From: Mugil cephalus | Lineage: Eukaryota > Chordata > Actinopteri > Mugiliformes > Mugilidae | DNA: 64,000 nucleotides | Assembly (NCBI RefSeq): GCF_022458985.1 | Contig: NC_061770.1 | Span: 34,949,599-35,013,598, forward strand | Direction of reading: 5' to 3' | Shown here: positions 59,901 to 64,000 of the stretch, in pieces | Numbering within the stretch: position 1 is the stretch's first letter | Layout of the letters: each line of letters starts with the position of its first letter | Position numbers and translations under genes: made by a program | Notes under the pieces: model-generated | The model's input: only the letters and a program-made list of their open reading frames with translations | Database searches by the model: none | What the model was told of the DNA's origin: nothing

Positions 59901-60389
59901 TGCTTCTCTCTGTGTGGAGCTCAGCTCTTTTGGTGATTATCTTATAACGTTCCCTAAACATACCTGCACAACCCGATGTGTCCTCATTACCTTCTTTCTT
60001 GTGTCGTCATGGTAAAAGTAAAACGTTCACACACTGACCACTGAGCACGTTTGTGCGTTCTCCCCGGATCAACGTTGCCAACATTAATAAAAGTAAACAC
60101 TTCCTGTACAGATGTTTTACATTAGGAAAGTCACTCTCCCTACCTAACATGTGTTATAGACTGTGTGCGTGTGTTTTCATTTAATTAATCAGTTTTTTAT
60201 TGGCTTCATTTGTCCAGACACAGAGCCAAGACACACATTGCTGTTGTTGTTTTTGTGTTTTGTTTTCTGACTTGTTTCGATCCGCTGTTTCAGGACTCTG
60301 GAGCTTCTCTGTGTGTCATCGATGACTCTAATGAACACATGCTGTCGGTGTGGGACTGCGCCAAGGGCACCAAGCTGGCAGAGGTCAAG
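20903..60389 (+). CDS. eml3: Echinoderm microtubule-associated protein-like (EML3-type), N-terminal 510 residues, continues past window
   Basis: Twelve phase-consistent exons are in view. EML proteins bind microtubules through a tandem propeller (TAPE) domain and trimerise by an N-terminal coiled coil. Here the coiled coil is about residues 25-65 (MEVRLQAQEDEITLLKSSLA), then STQTEP, an acidic run near 185-200, a basic Ser-rich stretch (RQRKRLDKKAASSANLL), the HELP motif from about 328 (SIKMFIRGRPITMYIP), and WD/propeller sequence (LDWVYGYRGRD, CVRCLTLHPDKVRVASGQTA, VDKDGKPLQP, DDSNEHMLSVWD). RVASGQTAGVDKDGKPLQP and HMLSVWD fit recalled EML3 better than EML1, 2 or 4. The rest of the propellers lies beyond 64000. 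The first exon is assigned by phase only. Confidence 0.88.
20928..22900 (+). other. Start of eml3 intron 1
   Basis: Contains poly-A/T runs (21300-21313, 21341-21363), CA repeats (about 21504-21520), a TTTTC array (about 21741-21780) and a GC-richer patch at 21790-21990 that could be regulatory. A truncated family A MITE is at 22150-22245. The minus-strand frames here come from the simple repeats. Confidence 0.5.
22150..22245 (+). mobile_element. Truncated family A MITE
   Basis: Matches the left part of the element (CATCATGACCACCTTCCT, then GGGAATGGACGTGGGTCTTC). Confidence 0.6.
23200..23373 (+). mobile_element. Truncated family A MITE, right half
   Basis: Runs from GGAGTGTCATTGCTATGG to GGTGGTCATAATGTTGTGGC, with a GAAT microsatellite grown inside (about 23271-23296). 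Confidence 0.75.
23374..24394 (+). other. eml3 intron 1 segment
   Basis: No gene supported. The piece at about 24255-24370 matches a dispersed repeat also seen near 37.3 and 58.1 kb (GATCTTAAATGA, then GGAGATTCATA). Confidence 0.5.
24395..24795. repeat. 31-bp minisatellite
   Basis: About 13 tandem units built on AAAGCTAACTAGATACAAGA followed by TAAATACAAAC. The 31-bp period is exact in the middle (24561 to 24592). The right-hand units use AAATAGCAAAC and differ in length. It has no spacers, so it is not a CRISPR array. Confidence 0.93.
25860..26540 (+). mobile_element. Non-autonomous element, family B, copy 1
   Basis: Shares CCACTGCCAGTCGTAGACAA, GCAGAAGTTGCATTTACTAC and ATATCTTTGTTGGAGAGGCT with copies at 51.1 and 52.6 kb. 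The right end is TTTACAAACTGTGAAGGGGTCTA. The left end is degraded. Confidence 0.8.
26541..30096 (+). other. eml3 intron 1 segment
   Basis: No supported exon. It holds a GAAT microsatellite (26812-26835), a GC-richer patch at 27640-27830, a 'cgatac'-type repeat near 28083-28200, and a CpG-bearing patch at 29240-29400 that might be an alternative promoter. Frames such as 27196-27486 have no family resemblance I can see. Confidence 0.4.
30097..31443 (-). mobile_element. Degraded Tc1-like transposon
   Basis: The left end has two direct copies of a terminal motif (GTGTGAAAAAGTG at 30101 and CTGTGTGAAAAAAGCG near 30268), and the right end carries its inverted match (CACTTTTTCACACAGGGCCA). This fits the IR/DR terminal layout known in fish Tc1-like elements. 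The inside is a broken transposase on the minus strand. Confidence 0.85.
30640..31255 (-). pseudogene. Tc1-like transposase remnant
   Basis: The minus strand reads HQSGKGCKAISKALGVH, a stop, and then NFPRSCRPKLPQDRSDGLIQ and KRLGLNGLKAELQDENH, typical of the paired-type DNA-binding part of Tc1-like transposases. Several in-frame stops interrupt it, and the catalytic half is not intact. It is inactive. Confidence 0.8.
31444..33582 (+). other. eml3 intron 1 segment
   Basis: Apart from the TTAGGG-bearing repeat at 32325-32600, unremarkable AT-rich sequence without a supported exon. Confidence 0.5.
32325..32600. repeat. Degenerate TTAGGG array within a dispersed repeat, copy 1
   Basis: About 180 bp of GGGTTAGG, TTAGGCC and TTTAGGG words (32375-32550), flanked by GTCATGTCACGGTAGTATGG on the left and GCTGCAATGAACCAATGGAC on the right. 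The same flanks recur at 56.67 kb. Confidence 0.8.
33583..34525 (-). mobile_element. Family A MITE split by about 500 bp
   Basis: 33583-33790 is one half (ACACTGATCAGCCACAACAT to CGCTCTTTGATGGCAAGAG). 34290-34525 is the other (CAGCACAAGGTGTTGACC to TAACATGATGCCTGATCG), in the same reversed orientation. The sequence between them is unrelated, so another element probably inserted. Confidence 0.7.
34740..35620 (+). mobile_element. L2-type LINE 3' fragment
   Basis: Broken frames read LDYCNPLYIRLDQSSVRLLQ and AVQSAAG, then a HW/CTGFQSILGFILKM-type stretch, as in the end of L2/CR1 reverse transcriptase ORFs. The tail GCTTTAGAAATAAACACTGACTTGACTTGG is typical of L2-like 3' ends (shown in part; positions about 35593-35622). 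Frameshifts and stops make it dead. Confidence 0.7.
36290..36660. repeat. Dispersed repeat E, fragment
   Basis: GTTTATGGCAGCACTGGATG and CCAGAACATTTATGG match 37.19 and 58.33 kb. It is followed by an A-run at about 36500-36521. Confidence 0.55.
36655..37105. repeat. Tandem array, ~80-bp unit rich in TTAGCT
   Basis: Five copies of CTGTTAGCTGGGATCCTAGG, starting near 36705, 36792, 36871, 36947 and 37026 (spacing 76-87 bp), with GAGCTGCTATTAGC in between. Confidence 0.9.
37130..37420 (+). repeat. Dispersed repeat E, second copy
   Basis: Shares GAGGGTTAAGGAGTTTATGG and CTACATTAACTTTGAC with the minus strand of 58.1-58.4 kb. One frame reads RYINFDLKKGLLDQIQSTLG. Confidence 0.6.
37590..37700. repeat. 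'acgatac' low-complexity repeat
   Basis: CACGATACGATA and GATACTTGAGTCACGATACG words, typical of a decayed dispersed element. Confidence 0.5.
39664..40128 (+). mobile_element. Non-autonomous element, family C, copy 2
   Basis: Full-length match to 10236-10690, with the same inverted ends (ATGAAGCC, GGCTTCAT) and the same AACATGGCGAC word near the right end. Confidence 0.75.
40995..41305 (+). mobile_element. Family A MITE
   Basis: ACACCGATCAGACACATAAC at the left and GGTGGTCATAATGTTGTGGC at the right. Internally deleted relative to the 465-bp copy. Confidence 0.78.
41306..43100 (+). other. eml3 intron 1 segment
   Basis: No exon supported. A minus-strand frame at 42831-43097 contains CPRYISFDSLLEFIQLHNAH, which resembles the peptide read from dispersed repeat E at 58.1 kb. 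Confidence 0.4.
43100..43630. repeat. Probable MITE-like element
   Basis: GTCCAGTTAAAGYCSGATTAAGGC occurs twice (43449 and 43559), and TTTACATG words lie in inverted order at the two sides (TTTACATGCAACC, GTGCATGTAAAC). Boundaries are uncertain. Confidence 0.4.
43990..44160 (+). repeat. Possible LINE-end fragment
   Basis: Reads ERFLYVAVTLWNRLPGNLKT, like the conserved end of several non-LTR retrotransposon proteins (an LWN-LP motif). Short and isolated. Confidence 0.4.
45610..46020 (+). mobile_element. Family A MITE lacking its left end
   Basis: GGGGAGGGGTCTCTATGCTG through AGTGGTCATAAC, matching the inside of the 8.67-kb copy. It ends about 470 bp before eml3 exon 2. Confidence 0.7.
46494..46670 (+). 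CDS. eml3: eml3 coding exon 2: coiled coil
   Basis: 177 nt from TCCACTTTGCAG to GCGA|GTGGGT. It encodes DDVSADSSAEF and the heptad-bearing segment QEDEITLLKSSLADALRKI. Reading past the donor gives a stop within 9 nt. Confidence 0.88.
46756..46870 (+). CDS. eml3: eml3 coding exon 3
   Basis: 115 nt, NPGAARVLNQVCGSDGCTSV to RHPPT. Acceptor CCCCCTCAG, donor CAG|GTACTG. Confidence 0.8.
47032..47520 (+). CDS. eml3: eml3 coding exon 4: STQTE motif and acidic linker
   Basis: 489 nt. The acceptor ATCTCTAG (not the CAG 11 nt later) is chosen because only it keeps phase. The exon includes DRSTQTEPTPSEQ, an acidic run EEEDEEQEEDEED, and ends GQKS plus two bases before GTGCGT. Confidence 0.82.
47521..48889 (+). 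other. eml3 intron 4, first part
   Basis: Unique-looking sequence with no exon in phase with its neighbours. Confidence 0.5.
48890..49367. mobile_element. Non-autonomous element with TTAACCTCCTGAGACC ends
   Basis: The left end TTAACCTCCTGAGACC is inverted at the right end (GGTCTCAGCAGGTTAA). One terminus of the same family is at about 57118-57142 (GGTCTCAGGAGGTTAAG). Confidence 0.65.
49670..49970. repeat. 'cgatac' dispersed repeat
   Basis: GTATCGATCCGATACC at one side and CAATCCAATACCGATAC plus ATATTTATCGATCGATATTC at the other. Similar to 9.96 kb. Confidence 0.5.
50208..50318 (+). CDS. eml3: eml3 coding exon 5: basic Ser-rich linker
   Basis: 111 nt reading VRRNSEKLGNPERQRKRLDK and then KAASSANLLTRSPSLE. 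ASSANLL matches the EML3 linker as I recall it. Donor AA|GTGAGT. Confidence 0.87.
50563..50591 (+). CDS. eml3: eml3 coding exon 6 (29-nt microexon)
   Basis: NRAKDLITNA between TCTACACAG and G|GTGAGG. Both flanking phases agree. Skipping it alone would shift the frame. Confidence 0.75.
51093..51736 (-). mobile_element. Non-autonomous element, family B, copy 2
   Basis: About 644 bp in reverse orientation, with inverted ends (CCTTCACAGTTTGTAAACAG; CCGTGAAGGGGTCTA) and GGAGGCAAAAC next to each end. It lies in eml3 intron 6. Confidence 0.82.
52639..53265 (+). mobile_element. Non-autonomous element, family B, copy 3
   Basis: TAGACCCTTTCATGGCCTAC at the left with GCTGGAGGCAAAAC. The inside is shared with copy 1 for about 450 bp. 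The right end looks truncated. Confidence 0.78.
54063..54513 (+). mobile_element. Family A MITE, nearly full length
   Basis: CAGCATAACATTATGACCAC to GTGGTCATAATGTTGTGGC, about 450 bp, 330 bp upstream of eml3 exon 7. Confidence 0.82.
54840..54875 (+). CDS. eml3: eml3 coding exon 7 (36-nt microexon)
   Basis: GSPGSRRGTYSQ between TGATCACAG and CAAG|GTAGAA. The exon is symmetrical (phase 1 to 1), so it can be skipped without a frameshift. SPGSRR agrees with EML3. Confidence 0.78.
55638..55758 (+). CDS. eml3: eml3 coding exon 8: HELP motif
   Basis: 121 nt, GQSIKMFIRGRPITMYIPSN to RLELDW. Acceptor TTTTCCAG, donor GGGT|GTATCC. Confidence 0.93.
56016..56165 (+). CDS. eml3: eml3 coding exon 9
   Basis: 150 nt, YGYRGRDCRANLYFLPTGEA to HTDCVR. 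It is the junction between the HELP motif and the first propeller. Confidence 0.95.
56670..56960. repeat. Degenerate TTAGGG array within a dispersed repeat, copy 2
   Basis: Flanked by GTCATGTCATGGTAGTATGG and by GCTGCAACGATCCAATGGAC, as in the 32.3-kb copy. The array here mixes TTAGGG with CATTCTTAGGG. Confidence 0.8.
57288..57357 (+). CDS. eml3: eml3 coding exon 10
   Basis: 70 nt, LTLHPDKVRVASGQTAGVDK and DGK, phase 0 at the donor AAG|GTGCCT. Confidence 0.95.
57482..57592 (+). CDS. eml3: eml3 coding exon 11
   Basis: 111 nt, PLQPCVHIWDSTTLVTLQQI to VAFSFA. A typical WD strand set. Donor GCT|GTAAGT. Confidence 0.95.
58100..58400 (-). repeat. Dispersed repeat E, longest copy
   Basis: The minus strand reads EPRYELPSPHYINFD and ESSPLSEKTRKDS in one frame. 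Nucleotide matches occur at 24.3, 36.6 and 37.2 kb. It lies in eml3 intron 11. Confidence 0.6.
58401..60293 (+). other. Rest of eml3 intron 11
   Basis: No exon supported. 59460-59960 has a long frame with stops around it and resembles decayed transposon sequence, without a firm assignment. Confidence 0.4.
60294..60389 (+). CDS. eml3: eml3 coding exon 12, last in window
   Basis: 96 nt, DSGASLCVIDDSNEHMLSVW to KLAEVK, phase 0. The next exon lies outside the window. Confidence 0.95.
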
Positions 60390-60454
60390 GTAAAAAACAA
60401 AAACAAAAACTGCAAGTGAACTTAAATGTCATAGTCAAAAGAATATTTCAACAC

Positions 60455-61255
60455 GTATCAGCTTATCATAAGCTTAGCTTAGCTTAACTTTCACTTACCT
60501 TAACTGAACTGAATCTTAACTTCAACTCACAGCTTAGGTTAGCATAGCTTAGCTTAGCTTAGTTTACCTAAACTTACTTTAACTTCACTTCACGTTAGCT
60601 CTAACTTCAACTGAATTTATATTTACTTCACTTCACATCTTAGCTTAACTTAATTTATCTTAGTTAAGCTTTGCTTAAATTACATCAACTTGACTTAATG
60701 TAACTAACTTACCATAACTAACTTAGCTTAGCTTAACTTAACTTGGCCTAGCATAATTGAATTTAATTTATCTTAAGTTTAGTTCACATCTTAGTTTATC
60801 TTAGCTTAATTTGTCTCAACTTTCACTTAGCTTAGCTTAACTTAATTTATATATCTTAACTTCACAGCTTAGCTAACATCGCTTAGCTGAGTTTATCTTA
60901 CCTTAACTTAACTTTTGCTTAGCCTAGCTTAGCTTATCTTAACTTAACTTAATTTCACATTTCACAGCTTAACTTGAGTATATTAATTTAGCCGAGCATA
61001 CCTGAACTGAATTTCTAATTACTTCACTTCACATCTTAGGTTACATGCTCAGCTTAGCCTAGCTTAGCTTACCTGAACTTGCTTTAACTTCACTTCACAT
61101 CTTAACTTAATTTATCTTAGTTTAGCTTTGCTTAAGTTACATCAGTTCAACTTAACTTTGGCTTAGCTTAGCTTAACTTTGTTTTATTTACCTTAAGTTA
61201 TTTAACTTCACTTCATGTTTTAGCTTCACTTAATTAACTTAATTATTTAAAACTC
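60455..61255. repeat. Degenerate CTTAGCTTAACTT array
   Basis: About 800 bp of AGCTTAGCTTAACTTAACTT-type words with interspersed TCACTTCACATCTTAG, starting about 65 nt after eml3 exon 12. Confidence 0.92.
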
Positions 61256-62439
61256 CAGCAGTTACCTGAGAACCAGAACTTTTTGTAAAAAAAAAAAAAA
61301 AAAAAGTTGTGTATTCATCCCTGGGTACACAGCAAACAGCTAATTTATACATATTTAAGGTGTAGTTTAATAAGGTGCTAATGTGTGTTAATATGGTGTA
61401 TGACTTCCTCGGGGTGATATCATTCTACAGTTTGAGACGCATCATCAGACTTTTACGAAATTAGCAGCTACTTCCAGGTTTCACGGCAGCAGATCAGGTC
61501 GGCTGTGTGCAGAATGTGCAGATCCTTCCTCTGAAGGAGGTCAGGAAGGGAGAAGCTGGTGGCCACGTCTATGCTTTTATAGGCTTTTATCCCAAAATGC
61601 CTCAACTTCCTTGAGAGCAATGTCAGGATAGCTGCCATGGCAACAGTGTAAATATTTTATACGGTACATGTGTTCAACTGGGTGTATGTATATGTATGTG
61701 TGTGCTCTCCAGTGCAGCGGTGTGAACGTATAAGTGGGTGTTTGAACTTGTTTGTCATATGAATACAAGATTTTTGTTTTTGTTGGCGGGGAGGGGGTGG
61801 GAGGGGGCTTGTGCAAAACTAAAAAAACTAAACAAAAAAAACATATCGCATGTTTTTCATGTTTTGTGGAACATCCAGAGTGCATGGATTGAGTGTGAGT
61901 GCTGGACGGGCCAACGTTTGGCCCACGCAATGTAAACATACGAGTTCATCCAACAGGAACAAGATGATTATAACCCCCCCATTCCTCCCCCATTCCTCCC
62001 CCTCCTCCTCCATCCCTCCCACTACCACAGCAGTGGAATAGTCCATATGCCTCTTTACAGCAGGGCCATGAATGGAGCTTTTTGTGTCAGTGATGTGAAA
62101 TGATGCTCCTGTAACTGTGTGCAGTGAACGCACAAGAACCTCGAGGAACAGAAAACCCCATTATCTATTGGGAAAATCAACAGTTTTTTAATTTATTTTA
62201 ATCACAAATTCTACCACACCCTCTGATTTGTGGGTGTTTTTTGTAGCCAAGCAGTTATTGACAGGTGATGCGTGAGGTTGCGGCGCCAGTCGTGCTGTAT
62301 GTGGAGGCCTGTGCAGACGCTGTAAACTAAGAATGAATTCAGAAATACAGATAATATTTGTATGAATTTACAAAATGCAAAGTGAGCAAACAACAGAAAC
62401 ATCGATACCAAATCATAAAACTGGATATGAATCCAGACG

Positions 62440-63285
62440 ATGCGTCACCACTTCCTCGTCAGCCAAACTGACGCTATTTTTCCGGAGATAAGGGCGGCGC
62501 CATCTTGCTACTTTGGAGCCAGAGTCTGATCAGACTGGAGCCACGTGGATGACGCTTCTTCCTCCAGACTCACTCTCGTTTTCATTTAATGAACACTACG
62601 CTCTGCTGGGCAACTGGTGGTCGCCATTATGTCCCATCCTGTTTCTATGGAAACTAAAACGGATCCAAAAAATTGACACGAGTACATGCAGAAACCATCC
62701 TTGGAAAAATAATATTTGATGTTTATTTTAGGCTGTGTCCAAAATTGTGTCCAAAATTTCCCTACATAACCCCTTTATAGTAGCCTACTGTATATAGGGG
62801 TTATGTAGAGTAATTTTGTAACGGCCATGATTTTTGTACAGGCCATTTTGTAGTGATGTCCAAAACCTCAGTGATCAAATTCTATGCCCTACAGAGGGGG
62901 CTCAAAATTTCCCATAAAGCATTGCAAAAAGTCAACAGGCGATGGATATCCCATCATGCATCACGTCTCTAGCTCAGCCGCCGTTAGTGGCTGTTAGTGA
63001 GACACATTTTGAAGTTTCGTCGCAAAAATATGAAGCTTTAAAAAAAAAAAAAAAAACATACCGCTAAATAATGATACATGTAGCGTCTGAAAGCTGTTGA
63101 GTTCAATATGGGGAGTAGGAATTAGGAAGTGAGGGAACAATTTCGGACACAGGTGTTTTAGTTTGGCCCAAGTCCTAACACGGAGGAGGTGGAGCTTATG
63201 ACTTATATACTGTATATATAGCCTCCAGCCACCAGGGGGAGCGCTACTTGCTCTGGCTTCACATCAGAGGATCTCTATACAGTCT
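62440..63285. mobile_element. Non-autonomous element, family D, copy 3
   Basis: Carries GTGGAGCTTATGACTTATA, GCCACCAGGGGGAGCGCTACTTG and CAGTCTCTGC as in the 16.2-kb end of copy 1. It is interrupted by another element at 62731-63152. Confidence 0.65.
62731..63152. mobile_element. hAT-like MITE nested in family D copy
   Basis: About 420 bp with inverted ends (CTGTGTCCAAAATTGTG and CAATTTCGGACACAG) and similar TTTTAG-type flanks on both sides, as a target duplication would give. Confidence 0.6.
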
Positions 63286-63657
63286 CTGCATCAAACCATT
63301 TCTTATCGGGACAAGTTGCACAAAGTCAGAGGTTTCGTAGAACATGTGCAAGTTTTACCTAGAACAACCTTGATTGAACTTTCATCACTTCAGGGTAAAG
63401 TTTTAATATCTCGTTAATAGCGTCATTTAGCAACTTTGCTCCTTTTTTTTTTCCTCGAACCCAGCCCCCCTTCCTCTTTAGCTAGACGTCGCCTAGCAAC
63501 GCAAACAACAGAAACTGTGAGGCTCAGTGGTTTTATTTTGTCACGTTTAAATTAGGAAAGTGAAATCAGACCTCGGCATGTGGAGCGGTGCAAGGTTTCG
63601 TGAGCCGTGCTTGTACTGGGATGGAGGTGCGACCCCCCCCTTCGGAGAATGAATGGT

Positions 63658-64000
63658 TGCGATCAGCCATAACAATATGACCACCTTCCTAATATCATGT
63701 AGGTCTCTCTTGTGCCTCCAAAGCGGTTGTGATTTATCAGAGAATGGACATGGGCCTTCTGAGGGCGTCCTGTGGTGTCTGGCTTTGAAGGGAGGGGCCT
63801 CTATGTTGGATCATTCCACAGATACATGATCAGTTTGAGATCTAGTGAATACGGAGGCCAGGTCAACACCTTGTGCTGTTCTTCATGTTTTTTTGAGTTG
63901 TTACTAAAGTGTCTTTGTGCGTGTCTGCCATCAAGGGGTGTCATCGCTATGGGGTGGGGGTGTCTGGTCTAGGTTGGTGCTACATGTCTAAGTAACATCC
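63658..64000 (+). mobile_element. Family A MITE, cut by the window end
   Basis: GCGATCAGCCATAACAATAT at the left and the usual inside (TGGACATGGGCCTTCTGAGG). The right end is beyond the window. Confidence 0.8.

Noticed and set aside
59540..59947. 135-codon frame in eml3 intron 11
   Set aside because: It looks like decayed repeat sequence. There are no matching splice sites and no family resemblance.
55638..60389. Assignment to EML1, EML2 or EML4
   Set aside because: RVASGQTAGVDKDGKPLQP and HMLSVWDCAKG fit EML3 better from memory; EML4-type has ATGQIAGVDKDGRPLQP. This rests on recall, not on a tree.
1..64000. tRNA, rRNA or other structured RNA genes
   Set aside because: I saw no cloverleaf-like A/B-box pairs or rRNA words by eye. 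A covariance-model scan would be needed to exclude small ones.

Overview
The window is nuclear DNA of a bony fish (teleost). The genes are split by GT-AG introns, the spacers are full of short non-autonomous DNA transposons, a Tc1-like copy and an L2-type LINE end, and the proteins match vertebrate families. There are no bacterial-type operons, rRNA, tRNA or CRISPR arrays. All exon joins below were worked out by hand from splice sites, reading phase and recalled family sequence; no alignment was run.

Layout. (1) 1-600 may hold the tail of an upstream plus-strand gene, running into a TATC microsatellite, followed by about 1 kb of AT-rich DNA. (2) 2.6-12.8 kb is a plus-strand gene of six coding exons (2811-11074), giving a 1452-residue protein I cannot name. 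It has six copies of a basic module (consensus KREYWRIKKREQRAKL) spread through long low-complexity sequence, and a C-terminal C2H2 zinc finger of the SPINDOC/ZFTA type. (3) 14.07-18.83 kb on the minus strand is a complete ecsit gene in seven coding exons (447 residues). Its 3' end faces the 3' end of the first gene across a minisatellite rich in GAATTC. (4) From 20.9 kb to beyond the window end, plus strand, is an EML-family gene, best matched to eml3. It has a 25-nt first coding exon, a 25.6-kb first intron and eleven further exons in view, giving the first 510 residues (coiled coil, basic and acidic linkers, HELP motif, first beta-propeller repeats). ecsit and eml3 are head to head, about 2.1 kb apart.

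The large eml3 introns are mostly repeats: about ten copies or fragments of a mariner-like MITE, three copies of a second MITE, a Tc1-like element with a dead transposase, an L2-like LINE end, dispersed repeats carrying degenerate TTAGGG arrays, and several tandem arrays.

The three genes are not an obvious pathway. ECSIT acts in mitochondrial complex I assembly and Toll signalling, EML3 binds microtubules, and the first gene looks nuclear or chromatin-linked. The least familiar object is the six-module zinc-finger protein, whose second coding exon also contains a perfect 20-bp inverted repeat.
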